64,000 nucleotides of DNA from Oscillatoria sp. FACHB-1407 (GCF_014697545.1 NZ_JACJSA010000021.1:1-64000), one strand, 5' to 3'; counted from the first letter of the stretch, positions 26,975-36,656 are shown. Numbers and translations are program-made. Notes: generated by a model not told the origin, from the letters alone.

Positions 26975-27754
26975 ATGATTACTGCGATCGCCAATCAAAA
27001 AGGTGGAGTTGCCAAAACAACCTCTACTATCGCCCTAGCCGGACTACTGGCACACCAAGGAAGTTCCTGTCTTGCCGTTGACCTGGACCCCCAGGGCAAC
27101 TTAACCACCGGGCTGGGAGTAGAAGTCTCAGAGGGGCAACTGACCACCTACGAGGTCTTTACTGAGCAGGCTTTGGTCTTAGATGCAGTCGTAGAGACGC
27201 GATATGACATTAGCCTTCTACCTACTGACATTTCCCTGGCAAAGGTCGAAAAGGAATTAATTAACCAGGAGGGTCGATTTTATACACTACGGCAACAACT
27301 GGAAACGGTTAAGGACAAGTTTGAATACATTCTCATTGATTGTCCCCCCAGCATGGGGCTTTTGACCATCAACGCGCTGGCAGCAGCAGATAGCCTACTT
27401 GTACCCGTGCAATGCCAGTTTTTTGCCCTCAAGGGATTGGAGGCTGTGCTGCAAACGATTCAGACCGTCAAAGAAAAGCTCAATCCCGATCTAAAGGTTT
27501 TAGGCGTTCTGCCGACCATGGCAGAGAAAAATACTGTGATTACCCAAGACATCCTCAAAACCTTGAGAAATCAACTGGATGGCATCAAAGTCTTTGATCC
27601 CGTGCCAAAATCGGTGAAATTTGCCGAGTCAAACCTGGCAGGCGAACCGATTCACGTCTATGCCGGGGAGTGGCGTTTGGTACAACCCTATCGCGAAGTC
27701 ATCCGCGAGATCCTCCTACTTGAGGAAGCAATGGAGGAAGAAGAGGAAGATTGA
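26975..27754 (+). CDS. parA: ParA-family ATPase (orphan)
   Basis: A 259-residue ParA/Soj protein with the deviant Walker A KGGVAKTT (residues 9-16), DLDPQGNLTTGLG, and Walker B YILIDCPPSMGLLTINAL. Such ATPases position chromosomes, plasmids or protein cargoes on the nucleoid. No parB or parS-like palindrome is adjacent, so it is not an obvious partition operon. The C-terminus ends in an acidic tail (EEAMEEEEED). It is convergent with the DAHP synthase gene. Confidence 0.9.
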   Translation: MITAIANQKGGVAKTTSTIALAGLLAHQGSSCLAVDLDPQGNLTTGLGVEVSEGQLTTYEVFTEQALVLDAVVETRYDISLLPTDISLAKVEKELINQEGRFYTLRQQLETVKDKFEYILIDCPPSMGLLTINALAAADSLLVPVQCQFFALKGLEAVLQTIQTVKEKLNPDLKVLGVLPTMAEKNTVITQDILKTLRNQLDGIKVFDPVPKSVKFAESNLAGEPIHVYAGEWRLVQPYREVIREILLLEEAMEEEEED

Positions 27755-27767
27755 AGAGAGAAGAAGA

Positions 27768-27880
27768 AAAGGATAAACGATGAAGGATAAAGGATAAAAA
27801 GTGAAGAGGACAAGGGTAAGTCTTAACCCAGAACCCCTCAATTCTTCAGCCTTCAGCCTTTATCGTTTATCTTTTCTGTC
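27768..27880. terminator. Heptamer-type inverted repeat between convergent parA and aroF/G
   Basis: GGATAAACGATGAAGG on the left pairs with CCTTTATCGTTTATC on the right, giving a long imperfect hairpin between two convergent genes. It is read as a bidirectional terminator derived from the AAGGATA repeat family. Confidence 0.5.
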
Positions 27881-27881
27881 T

Positions 27882-28946
27882 TTAGGCTGGTTGGAGCGAT
27901 CGCCCCTTAATTGAGCTTGCCAGTTCCCGCAGCAGGTCAACGGTCGTGGGGAAGTCTACACAGGCGTCGGTGATGCTCTGTCCGTACACAAGCTGACTGG
28001 CATCCTTGGGAAAGGGCTGTTTGCCCGCCACCAGGTGACTTTCGAGCATGACCCCCATGACGTGACGTGAGCCATTGGCGACCTGAGCCGCGATCTCTTG
28101 CAGGGCGATCGGTTGACGGGTGTGATCGCCACCAGAGTTACCGTGGCTACAATCAACCATCATCCGGGCGTTGAGGCTATGACGGGCTAGCTCATTTGCC
28201 GCCTGCTCGACATGCGCCGCATCAAAATTGGGTCCATGTTTGCCACCTCGCAGCACGATATGCCCATCCGGATTGCCCGTTGTGCTGACAATGCTGGCAA
28301 GTCCATCCAGGTTGATCCCCAGAAAACGGTGGGGTTGGCTGGCGGTCAGCATCGCGTTCACCGCCGTGTGTAAGCTGCCATCGGTGCCATTTTTGAAGCC
28401 CACAGGCATCGACAAACCAGATGCCATTTCGCGGTGAGTTTGGCTTTCGGTTGTGCGAGCACCAATTGCCGTCCAGGAGATCACATCGGCGATGTATTGG
28501 GGCGTGATGGGATCCAGCAATTCCGTCGCAGAGGGCAAGCCCAAATTTGCCAGGTCGAGCAACAACTTCCGCGCCAACCGCAAGCCAGCATTGATGTCGT
28601 AGCTGCCATCTAGATGGGGATCGTTGATTAACCCTTTCCAGCCCAAGGTCGTCCGGGGTTTCTCAAAATAAACCCGCATCACGATTTCCAGATCGTCTTC
28701 AAGTTCCTGCCGTAGTTTAATCAGCTTCTCACCATATTCAAAGGCAGCATTGACATCGTGAATCGAACAGGGACCGACAATCACAAGCAGTCGCTGATCT
28801 TCACCGCTGAGAATATTACGGATGCGATCGCGCGTTTCTCCGACGAGGGCAGCGGCTTTTTCGGTTATGGGCAATTCTGCATGGAGAGTGGCTGGAGCAA
28901 GCAAAGGGCGAGTTTCAACAACGTGCAGATCACTGGTTCTACGCAT
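27882..28946 (-). CDS. 3-deoxy-7-phosphoheptulonate (DAHP) synthase, class I
   Basis: About 354 residues of a class I alpha DAHP synthase, which joins phosphoenolpyruvate and erythrose 4-phosphate in the first step of aromatic amino-acid synthesis. Family landmarks are LLVIVGPCSIHD, VYFEKPRTTLGWKGLINDPHLDGSYDI, ATELLDPITPQYIADVISW, IGARTTESQTHREMASGLSMPVGFKN and MVDCSHGNSGGDHTRQ. The frame is open 32 codons further upstream, but the family N-terminus begins at MRRTSDLHVVETRPL, so I start there. Which amino acid feedback-inhibits it cannot be read with certainty. Confidence 0.94.
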   Translation of the reverse strand: MRRTSDLHVVETRPLLAPATLHAELPITEKAAALVGETRDRIRNILSGEDQRLLVIVGPCSIHDVNAAFEYGEKLIKLRQELEDDLEIVMRVYFEKPRTTLGWKGLINDPHLDGSYDINAGLRLARKLLLDLANLGLPSATELLDPITPQYIADVISWTAIGARTTESQTHREMASGLSMPVGFKNGTDGSLHTAVNAMLTASQPHRFLGINLDGLASIVSTTGNPDGHIVLRGGKHGPNFDAAHVEQAANELARHSLNARMMVDCSHGNSGGDHTRQPIALQEIAAQVANGSRHVMGVMLESHLVAGKQPFPKDASQLVYGQSITDACVDFPTTVDLLRELASSIKGRSLQPA

Positions 28947-29172
28947 GGGTTTGGAGCGAGTTAACACACAAATCCTAAAATCATTTACTAGGGTTGACAA
29001 TTGGGTTTGACGGTTAGACAGGTTCACACACGGGAACCCCACTGAATTGGCTGCAAAAAGTTGTCTTGATCGTCAACCAGGGTACAAACACCTGCCCCAA
29101 CCCATCATCTTACCCTAAGCAAAAAATGAAAATAGAAGAAAGAAACAGGAATGGCGATCGCCACTCTCCTTT

Positions 29173-29712
29173 TCATTCTTCCTTCTTCTCTCTTCGTTCT
29201 TCTAAATACCGTTGTACCCCTTCACTCATTTGCAACAGGTTCGGCTCAATTCGCTTACTCAAAACATCCTCCACCAATTGAGCTACCATGCCTGTCAACA
29301 TTGGCAACATACCTTTGATTTTTTTGGGGTCGATCGTTAGCTCTCCCAGGCTCTCAATTACCGTGCCACCATCCACTTCTAAAAAGCGATTTTTGCCAGC
29401 GCAAAACACCGCCTCGGTAAAAGCATGGGTTTCAATCTGCCAATTGGCTGTGAAGTTAGCATCATTCCAGGTGGCGCGATCGGTCCACGAGAGCAACTCT
29501 TCACTCAACAGCGCACGAGCCGCCTGGGGAATTTCACCGCCCCCGTGCCACTCATTCACAAACTTCGTGATATGCCCCTCCTGTTGTCGAGATTTAATCT
29601 CAATTCGCCGCACGTTGGGCATGTAGGGCATCAGGTCAAGTAGCTTGTCCCGATAGGTGGCGTATACGAGAGAACGTGGAAAAGAGACATGGGCTTTAGC
29701 GGAGATGAGCAT
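29173..29712 (-). CDS. SRPBCC/START-like protein
   Basis: A 179-residue protein with the SRPBCC pattern: an N-terminal strand (AKAHVSFPRSLVYATYRDKLLDLMPYMPNVRRIE), a curved sheet (GHITKFVNEWHGGGEIP, ANWQIETHAFTEAVFCAGKNRFLEVDGGTVIESLGELTI) and a long C-terminal helix ending in a charged ERREKKEE tail. The fold holds lipids or aromatic ligands in other proteins. No catalytic motif is seen and no operon partner is close. Confidence 0.65.
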   Translation of the reverse strand: MLISAKAHVSFPRSLVYATYRDKLLDLMPYMPNVRRIEIKSRQQEGHITKFVNEWHGGGEIPQAARALLSEELLSWTDRATWNDANFTANWQIETHAFTEAVFCAGKNRFLEVDGGTVIESLGELTIDPKKIKGMLPMLTGMVAQLVEDVLSKRIEPNLLQMSEGVQRYLEERREKKEE

Positions 29713-30111
29713 GTTGAGCTATTGCGAGAACGTGCAGGAACGGTCAATGGGGATTCCACAAACCGATATCTAGGTTACTGTTCCCATCCTCCCCTACTCT
29801 TTCGCATTTCGGGATCAATAGGAAAGTAAATTTAAGATTTTAGAAATCTCTGGAGATTCAGATCGCAGATAGGGGATGGCACCTCTACTCTCAAGCGAAA
29901 ATAGTCTGCACGCAATTTAATGTGTGATTAGATTTTGTCTTGTAGAAAGGAATAGTGAGGCGGGTGAAGAATCCGGTGATGGGGGCGATCGCCCACACCC
30001 GCCGTGACTCTCACACTAAAGTTATGGCAATCCGTGAAGTTTATACAATTGCCCCCTCTCCTTCCTTTCCTTGCTTCACCCTACTCCCCACTCCCCATTC
30101 CCCACTCCCAC
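29713..30111. other. Intergenic region between SRPBCC gene and ABC exporter
   Basis: A 399-bp gap holding the promoter of the SRPBCC gene on the reverse strand. It contains CACTAAAGTTATGGCAATC (30014-30032), which is identical for 19 bases to the 3' part of the peptidoglycan hydrolase gene at 36554-36572. A low-complexity CCCCATTCCCCACTCCC tract lies near 30085-30110. No gene is supported. Confidence 0.3.
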
Positions 30112-31887
30112 TTAACTGCTACCGAGTTGAAGGGCATAGAGATTGGCATAGATTCCTTGTTTCTCAATTAACTCGGTATGAGTGCCTCGCTCCACGATTT
30201 GCCCCTGTTGCACCACGAGCACCTGGTCTGCCTGGGTGACGGTACTGAGGCGATGAGCGATGACAAAACTGGTGCGATCGCTCAACAAACGGGCGATCGC
30301 CTCTTGTACCAGTGCTTCAGTGCGGGTATCGATGCTGCTGGTCGCCTCATCCAAAATCAGAATCCGGGGATTCACCAAAACGGCACGAGCAATGCTCATC
30401 AACTGCCGTTGTCCCTGACTCAGGTTGACCCCTCGTTCACCGATCAAGGTAGCGTAGCCCTGCGGTAGTTGCGTGATGAATTCATGCACGTTAGCGATCT
30501 GGGCAGCAGATTCAATCTCCGCTTGAGTGGCTTGTGGGCGACCAAAGGCGATGTTTTCTGCGACGGTGCCTGTGAATAGGATATTGTCTTGCAGCACCAG
30601 CCCAATCTGACGACGCAGGCTGCTTTGCGTCACCGTACGCAGATCGATCCCATCGATCAGGACTCTGCCCTCGCTGACATCATAAAACCGCAGGATCAGG
30701 TTAATGATGGTGCTCTTTCCGGCCCCAGTTGGACCGACCAGGGCAATCATCTGTCCCGGTTTGGCGTGTAGCGAAACAGACTTGAGCACGGGCTGATTAG
30801 GGTTGTAGCCAAAGGTGACCTGCTCAAATTGCACTTCACCTTGAATTGGGGGCATGGTGCGTGCCCCTTCTGCATCTTGCAATTGCGCTGGTTCGTCTAA
30901 CAGGCGAAAGATTCGCTCCGCCCCTGCCAAAGCAGATTGCGCCTGTGTGTAAAACTGGCTGAGAATCTGGATTGGGCGAAAGAACAACTGCACATACAGC
31001 AGGAATGCGGTCACGGTGCCGACGGTTGCGGCTCCAGTTACCGTGAGATAGCCACCATACGCCAGCACGCCTGCCGTTGCCAGGGTATTGAGAAAATCAA
31101 TGGAGGGCAAAAACGCGGCTGTAATCGCGACTGCCTGCACATTCGCCCCCCGGTTTGCCTCATTTAACTCGACAAACTCCTGAATATTCAGGGGAACGCG
31201 ATTAAATGCCTGTGCCTCTCGTACACTACCGATGTCTTCTTCGATTTTGGTCGAGAGTTCCCCAATGGTTTCACGGGTGACTCGAAAGCGTGCTCTTGCC
31301 CACCGAGCAAACAACCCTGTAGTGAAGATCATGACGGGCACAATCAGATTGCTGAGCAAGCCGAGTTGCAAATGAATCAGCAACATCGCGATGATGATGC
31401 CGACCAAGCTAAACAAGTTGCCCAACATCTGCGCGACGGTTTGCCCAAATGCCTGATTAATCACACTGACATCGTTGAGCAGACGGCTCATCAGATCGCC
31501 TGCCTCACTGCGATCGAAAAAACTGATGGGCAAGCTCTGCACTTTGACAAAAATATCCTGTCGCAACTGCGCCAGCACCCGTTGCACGATCGCCCCCACT
31601 CGGATGATCTGTTGTCGAATCGCTTGAATGCCGCTGATATAAATCACCGTCAGGAAGCCCATCATCAGCAACAAGCCGCGCAGATTACCCGCACTGATAA
31701 GATGGTCAATCGACCAGCCAATCAAAAATGGACCTACAGATTGCGTGGCCGCACCGATCGCCACCATGGATAGTGCGATGGGGATCTCTTTGCGGTGAGG
31801 TCGTAAATAGCTCAGCAGTCGCCGCAGTGTTGGGATCTGCTGGCTGGCTTTATGGTCTGGGGCAACGACGGGGGCAAACCCTCTCAT
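30112..31887 (-). CDS. ABC transporter, fused permease and ATPase (exporter type)
   Basis: About 591 residues. Six membrane helices (about 30-320; IALSMVAIGAATQSVGPFLIGW onward) precede a nucleotide-binding domain. The latter has Walker A GPTGAGKST, signature LSQGQRQL, Walker B ILILDEATSSID and the H-loop IAHRLSTV. It is a half-transporter of the MsbA/LmrA type that exports lipids, drugs or peptides as a homo- or heterodimer. The frame is open 71 codons upstream, but that part is unlike the family, so I start at MRGFAPVVAPDHKASQ. Confidence 0.9.
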   Translation of the reverse strand: MRGFAPVVAPDHKASQQIPTLRRLLSYLRPHRKEIPIALSMVAIGAATQSVGPFLIGWSIDHLISAGNLRGLLLMMGFLTVIYISGIQAIRQQIIRVGAIVQRVLAQLRQDIFVKVQSLPISFFDRSEAGDLMSRLLNDVSVINQAFGQTVAQMLGNLFSLVGIIIAMLLIHLQLGLLSNLIVPVMIFTTGLFARWARARFRVTRETIGELSTKIEEDIGSVREAQAFNRVPLNIQEFVELNEANRGANVQAVAITAAFLPSIDFLNTLATAGVLAYGGYLTVTGAATVGTVTAFLLYVQLFFRPIQILSQFYTQAQSALAGAERIFRLLDEPAQLQDAEGARTMPPIQGEVQFEQVTFGYNPNQPVLKSVSLHAKPGQMIALVGPTGAGKSTIINLILRFYDVSEGRVLIDGIDLRTVTQSSLRRQIGLVLQDNILFTGTVAENIAFGRPQATQAEIESAAQIANVHEFITQLPQGYATLIGERGVNLSQGQRQLMSIARAVLVNPRILILDEATSSIDTRTEALVQEAIARLLSDRTSFVIAHRLSTVTQADQVLVVQQGQIVERGTHTELIEKQGIYANLYALQLGSS

Positions 31888-32236
31888 GGCGATCGCTCTG
31901 CAACACTCCACCCATCGTATGCGACCAGGAGACAATTCGATTTTTCTACCAAAGTGTCCTAAGTCTTGTAGCGATCGCTGTAAACAACCATTACAATTTG
32001 CCCAGTTTTTAGTCACTTCGGGAGAAATTTTAAGACATGATTGGTCCCGTTCAGCCCGTTCCTGGCAGAAGTCACTCCGCGATCGCTCAGCTCTCACCAT
32101 AACAATCGCTAAAACGATTTAGACATAATGTTTCCTTGAGTTGAGATTGCTATTAAATCGGTTCGCTAAGCTAAAGATACGCTTGTTCGACAGCGAGCTA
32201 TGACCCCGTGATTGCTCAAGCAACCTTTCACCAGTG
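31888..32236. other. Divergent region between ABC exporter and a hypothetical gene
   Basis: A 349-bp region between divergent genes, so both promoters should lie here. It includes several GCGATCGC or near-HIP1 sites. No ORF, hairpin or repeat stands out. Confidence 0.3.
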
Positions 32237-32860
32237 ATGTTAGAACAACGCTCACAGAGCAACCGACAACGAGTGGATGAAGCCTATCTAGAGGCAGAAC
32301 GAATGCGTCAGGTTCGTATTCTGCTAGATCATCTTGTGAGCCACGAAGAGACAACCGTAAAGCTGATTCTGGGTTATTTGTACGACATTGGCTCCGTCAA
32401 TTTGATCAATCAAAAGTTTCGTCGTCGCCCGCTCAATCGGTTGATGAGAGGCGTTGCGAGCATGTCGAAACCCATCTTTAAAGTGTTTGCGTTGCGGTGG
32501 TTTAAGAAAAACTGCCCGCAGTTAATTGCTGATTGGCTGCATTCTCAAGTCAAGTTTGCCATTCCAGACGACCCAACAGGAGCCGCCACCATCGAACTGG
32601 TTGCTGCTGAAACCGTAGCCATGCAAAGCCTTCTCCCCGATGGGGTCGTCGCCGAACTTGAAACCCGCAACCAGGCTATTCGCCAGTTGCATCGCCAGGT
32701 ACGATGGCTCACCGGGGTGTTGGTCTTGACCACCGTCTCTCTGGGTAGTGCGGTTGTTTGGCTCAGCTATCAACCCCGGCTTGCCTCGGCTCAGGCAAAC
32801 CCCCTACAACCGTCTCCCATTGAGGCAGTGCGCGAGCGGGCAGAGGCATTGTGTCGTTGA
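32237..32860 (+). CDS. Conserved cyanobacterial protein with C-terminal membrane helix
   Basis: About 207 residues. I recognise no named domain. The N-terminal 140 residues are basic and helical (SHEETTVKLILGYLYDIGSVNLINQKF, RRPLNRLMRGVASMSKPIFKVFALRWFKKNCPQLIADWL), followed by a coiled stretch (AVAMQSLLPDGVVAELETRNQAIRQLHRQVRWL), one membrane helix (about 160-178, LTGVLVLTTVSLGSAVVWL) and a short tail. GTG 32234 is an alternative start three bases earlier. It is divergent from the exporter and convergent with dnaG. Confidence 0.7.
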   Translation: MLEQRSQSNRQRVDEAYLEAERMRQVRILLDHLVSHEETTVKLILGYLYDIGSVNLINQKFRRRPLNRLMRGVASMSKPIFKVFALRWFKKNCPQLIADWLHSQVKFAIPDDPTGAATIELVAAETVAMQSLLPDGVVAELETRNQAIRQLHRQVRWLTGVLVLTTVSLGSAVVWLSYQPRLASAQANPLQPSPIEAVRERAEALCR

Positions 32861-32920
32861 GGGGCATAGAACAGGAGAGACTGGACGAGGGAACTCCCCC
32901 TGTACTCCATACCCCACCCT

Positions 32921-34864
32921 TTACACCTGCACGGACTCAGTGAACTGATCCACATCGCCCACCCATGCCGTTTGAGTCAAATCCTCAAATGTGACCTGTC
33001 GCTGTTGCCGATCGAGGGCTTCAATACGCTGAGTTTCGGCATTAATTTGGTACTGTAGGCGTTGGCTCTCTTCGGGATCGGTGATGCAATCGGTCTGCTT
33101 CCAGAGTTCGATGAAGTGTCGCCGCCGTTTCTCGCACATCACCCGTTCCATGCTGGCGATCGCCGCCCGAATGACCAACGGTGCCCGCACAATATCTCGT
33201 CGAGTCTTTTCGTTGAGTTGAAACAACGCTTGGATCTCTGGATGATTGGTCACCTCCGTGTAGCGATCCTGCACTTGCTGAATCAGGGAATGCGCGTCAG
33301 AACCAATGGAAGTGCCTTCCTCTAGCTCCAAAATCTGCTGCCAGAGAAGCCGATGGTGAGAGATGCTGAAATCCAGATCCCGCTCCTCCAGGGCTTCAAT
33401 GATCGTGGGACGCTGCTCCGGAACGTGCAAATATAGCCGCAACAGTTGAGCTTCTGACTCCGCTAACAACGTCCGATCGCCCGCACTCTGCCAGCGTTGC
33501 GATCGCCCATGCCAGCGTTGCCCCCGCACCTGCGTTCGCAGGTCGGATTCCAGTTGCAGGGCTAAGCGGGCATTGCCCTGGCTCAGCAGTTCAGCACAGT
33601 GGTGAATGTAGTGCGTCCGCAGACTGGCATTGGGCAGGTTGCCTAATAACTTGGCGATCGCCTCCGTCCCCTGCTGAAACTGGTCAGCTTTATCGAGCTC
33701 CGTTCCCGCTAAAATCTGCTGGATCTGCCAGTCGATCCACAGCGGCGCATCGGTCAATAAATCGCGGTAATCAGCAGGACTGTGGGTCTTGAGAAACTCA
33801 TCCGGGTCTTTGCCATCCGGCAGGTTGAGCACCCGCAACTGCACCTCTCCCCGGTACGCCAGATCCGCCACCTCTCCGATCGCCCGTTCTGCCGCCCGTT
33901 GCCCTGCTGAGTCATCGTCGAAGTTGAACACGATCTGCTTGGACTCGGTGTAGCGCAAGAGTTGTTTCACCTGCACCAGACTGAGAGCCGTCCCCAGGGA
34001 AGCGACCGCATTGGTGATACCTGCCGCATGGAGGGCGATCGCATCAAAATAGCCCTCCACGACCACCGCCCGATCTTCCTTGGCGATCGCGGCTCTGGCA
34101 AGATCCAGCGCAAACAGCGTTTTGCCCTTGTCAAATAGCTCCGTTTCAGGGGAGTTGAGGTATTTCGGCTGTTCATCCGATAGCGTCCTACCCCCAAAGC
34201 CGATGGTGCGACCCTGCAAATCGTGAATCGGGATCATCAGGCGATCGCGAAACCGATCGTAGTAGCCCCCACCCCCCTGACGCGGCACAATCAGCCCTGC
34301 CTGCTCTACCAACTCCACAGGGAACCGCTTTTGCTCTACCAAATAGCCATAGAGCGTCTGCCACCCGCCTGGAGCATAGCCCAACTGAAACTGCTGGATC
34401 GTCTCCTCACCAAATTGTCGCGTTGTCAGGAGATAGGTCAATGCTTTTTCCCCGGTGGGCTGTCGCAGGGCGTGTTCATAAAACTTTGTTGTTAACGCCA
34501 AAATCTCATAGAGCTGTTCCCGCAGCGACAATTGCCGTTGTAGCTCCTGCCGTTGCTCTGGCTCCAGCGTTTTGATCGGCACTTGATATCGCCGTGCCAA
34601 CTCCAGCACCACATCCCCAAAGGACTGCTTGCCCAACTCCATCAAAAACTTGATGGCATTGCCCCCTGCCCCACAGCTAAAGCAGTAGTAGAACTGCTTA
34701 CCGGGACTAACACTAAAACTGGGCGACTTGTCATCGTGAAACGGACACAACCCCGTAAAATCCTTGCCCCGCTTGCGCAGCACGACATGCTCTGACACTA
34801 CGTCTACAATGTCAACGCGCTGCTTAACCTCTTCGATCGTGTCGGGGTGGAGACGGGGAGACAT
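32921..34864 (-). CDS. dnaG: DNA primase
   Basis: A 647-residue DnaG. The N-terminal CHC2 zinc finger has C40, H43, C61 and C64 (GLCPFHDDKSPSFSV...YYCFSCGAGG). The catalytic core shows RFRDRLMIPIHDLQGRTIGFGGR and the TOPRIM motifs VVEGYFDAIAL and FNFDDDSAGQRAAERA, with KDPDEFL. A C-terminal helicase-binding region follows. It makes RNA primers at the replication fork. It lies upstream of a long polypurine/polypyrimidine region. Confidence 0.96.
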   Translation of the reverse strand: MSPRLHPDTIEEVKQRVDIVDVVSEHVVLRKRGKDFTGLCPFHDDKSPSFSVSPGKQFYYCFSCGAGGNAIKFLMELGKQSFGDVVLELARRYQVPIKTLEPEQRQELQRQLSLREQLYEILALTTKFYEHALRQPTGEKALTYLLTTRQFGEETIQQFQLGYAPGGWQTLYGYLVEQKRFPVELVEQAGLIVPRQGGGGYYDRFRDRLMIPIHDLQGRTIGFGGRTLSDEQPKYLNSPETELFDKGKTLFALDLARAAIAKEDRAVVVEGYFDAIALHAAGITNAVASLGTALSLVQVKQLLRYTESKQIVFNFDDDSAGQRAAERAIGEVADLAYRGEVQLRVLNLPDGKDPDEFLKTHSPADYRDLLTDAPLWIDWQIQQILAGTELDKADQFQQGTEAIAKLLGNLPNASLRTHYIHHCAELLSQGNARLALQLESDLRTQVRGQRWHGRSQRWQSAGDRTLLAESEAQLLRLYLHVPEQRPTIIEALEERDLDFSISHHRLLWQQILELEEGTSIGSDAHSLIQQVQDRYTEVTNHPEIQALFQLNEKTRRDIVRAPLVIRAAIASMERVMCEKRRRHFIELWKQTDCITDPEESQRLQYQINAETQRIEALDRQQRQVTFEDLTQTAWVGDVDQFTESVQV

Positions 34865-35243
34865 GGGAAGGGGGAGAGGGAGTAGAGTTTGATCTTAAAG
34901 GATAAAGGATAAGAAAGAAGAGAGAAGAATGAAGAGAGAAAAAAGAAGAATGAAGAATCGGGCAGGGGTAAGGGGTAGAGGAGTGGAAGGTGAGGGATGG
35001 GATTGTTTGAGGGCGATGTCTGTCTAAATGACCATTAAATGCCCAAAGCCGACTACACAGCACCCGTCATTCTTTGATTGCTTTGCCTCCCCCTAGTACA
35101 AACGCTGCAATCGCGATATTCTCTCTTCATCTTTCCGTCTTCTTTCTTCATTTTTCTCTCTTCTCTTTTCTTTTTTCCCTCTTCTTTCTTCTCTTTTCCC
35201 CATTTCGGTTACCCTGGGTTAGTGATGAGGATGGAGAGAATTG
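34865..35243. repeat. Polypurine/polypyrimidine intergenic tract
   Basis: A 379-bp gap between divergent dnaG and the amidase gene. The left half is GA-rich (34900-34955, GAAGAGAGAAGAATGAAGAG type). The right half (35115-35200) is CT-rich (TCTTCTTTCTTCATTTTTC type). The two halves are roughly complementary, so a long imperfect cruciform or strand slippage is possible. Promoters of both genes should also be here but are not resolved. Confidence 0.45.
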
Positions 35244-36608
35244 ATGGGACGGATCTTTATCTCAGCCGGACATGGTGGATTTGAAGGCAGAACTCGTGAT
35301 CCAGGCTCAGTTGTGGGCAACACCACCGAAGCGCAGGAGATGATCTTAATTCGAGATTTGGTCGCTCCAGAGTTGCGATCGCGCGGGTTTGAAGTGCTCT
35401 CAGTACCAGATGACCTGAGTTCGATGCAAACGCTGGATTGGATTAACGCTCGTGCTCGCACTGGAGATGTAGCCCTGGAAATTCAAGCCAATGCCTTTTC
35501 CAATCCAGCTACACGCGGCACCAGTGTCTATTACATCTCTAATAATGATCAGCGCAAAGCCCATGCGGAGTTGTTGCTGTTAGCCCTGCTGCGGCGTGTG
35601 CCCCAACTGCAAAGCCGGGGAGCCAAAGCCGACACTACTGCTGCTCTGGGTAGCCTGGTCTTTTGCCGTCAGGTCGTGCCCCCATCTTTGTTGATGGAAA
35701 TCGGCTTCCTTTCTAATCCAGACGATCGCGCCATTATTCAGACGCGCCGCCGTGATGTGGCGTTGGGCATCGCCGATGGGTTGGCATCCTGGAGCCGAGC
35801 AGTGTCAGGGATCTCGCCGACCCCGACGCCGACCCCTACACCACCTGCCTACTCGACCGTCGATATCAATATCAACGGTGGTATCTACGACGAAAAAGGC
35901 ATCATCGTTAATGGCAATGCTTACATTCCCATTGATTTAGCCGATCAACTGGGGGTAAACCTGGCGCGATCGCCTGAAATTCGCCGTATCAGCTATCGAA
36001 ATGTGGTCTATATCAAAGCGATCGAGCTACGAGCTTTTAATATCTCGGTTAGTTGGGAATCCTCAACCCGTACCATTGTGTTGCGATCGGTGTCTGTTAT
36101 CTGCCCAGGGCTGATCGATCGCATCATGGGGCATGGCAACACCTCAGAAGTGCAACTGATGATGTTTCTTAAGAGCAACAATGAGGATGCTCTGGTGCGC
36201 TTTCCTGACCTGCCCAAGCTCTACCGCGAAGAATCGGCGATCGAAGGCGTCAACCACGACATCGCCTTTTGCCAGATGTGCGTCGAAACGGCATTTTTGC
36301 GGTTTGGTACGAGCATCAGCCCCGAACAAAATAATTTTGGGGGCATTGCAGCAGTGGGTGGCGATGAAGATGGAGCCACCTTTCCCAGTGCACGTATTGG
36401 GGTGAGGGCGCAGATTCAGCACCTCAAAGCCTACGCCAGCACTGCACCCCTCGTCCAGGAGTTGGTCGATCCTCGATTCCGATTTGTCACACGAGGAGTC
36501 GCCCCCCTGATTGACCAGCTAAGTGGACGGTGGGCAGCCGATCTGCAATATGGCACTAAAGTTATGGCAATCTTGCGGCGACTCTACGAATCCGCCGGAC
36601 TGCTGTAA
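35244..36608 (+). CDS. Two-domain peptidoglycan hydrolase: amidase_3 plus glucosaminidase
   Basis: About 454 residues. Residues 1-185 are an N-acetylmuramoyl-L-alanine amidase (Amidase_3): FISAGHGGFEGRTRDPG with the zinc histidine, EIQANAFSN, and the catalytic glutamate in LLMEIGFLSNPDD. A PTPTPTPTPP linker leads to a copper-amine-oxidase-like N domain (IIVNGNAYIPIDLADQLGVN...). Last comes a FlgJ/Bax-type glucosaminidase (FCQMCVETAFLRFGTSISPEQNNFGGIAAVGG...YGTKVMAILRRLY). It would cut both the glycan and the peptide links. No classical signal peptide is seen, so export must use another route or the start is further off. Confidence 0.85.
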   Translation: MGRIFISAGHGGFEGRTRDPGSVVGNTTEAQEMILIRDLVAPELRSRGFEVLSVPDDLSSMQTLDWINARARTGDVALEIQANAFSNPATRGTSVYYISNNDQRKAHAELLLLALLRRVPQLQSRGAKADTTAALGSLVFCRQVVPPSLLMEIGFLSNPDDRAIIQTRRRDVALGIADGLASWSRAVSGISPTPTPTPTPPAYSTVDININGGIYDEKGIIVNGNAYIPIDLADQLGVNLARSPEIRRISYRNVVYIKAIELRAFNISVSWESSTRTIVLRSVSVICPGLIDRIMGHGNTSEVQLMMFLKSNNEDALVRFPDLPKLYREESAIEGVNHDIAFCQMCVETAFLRFGTSISPEQNNFGGIAAVGGDEDGATFPSARIGVRAQIQHLKAYASTAPLVQELVDPRFRFVTRGVAPLIDQLSGRWAADLQYGTKVMAILRRLYESAGLL

Positions 36609-36614
36609 CCCGTG

Positions 36615-36647
36615 AAATCTCCGACTTCTTAAGGAAGTCGGAGATTT
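36615..36647. terminator. Bidirectional hairpin between the amidase gene and the YbaB gene
   Basis: Two perfect 14-nt arms, AAATCTCCGACTTC and GAAGTCGGAGATTT, with a 5-nt loop. It lies between convergent genes, 7 bp after the amidase stop and 10 bp before the YbaB stop. The T-run is weak on both strands. Confidence 0.8.
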
Positions 36648-36656
36648 GCTAAAAAA

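Noticed and set aside
26975-27754. parA as evidence for a plasmid or a replication origin
   Set aside because: No parB, rep gene, DnaA-box cluster or iteron is near; the neighbours are chromosomal housekeeping genes.
29955-30239. 94-codon frame before the ABC exporter end
   Set aside because: It runs into the exporter gene on the opposite strand; only the TKVMAI words recall the hydrolase gene.
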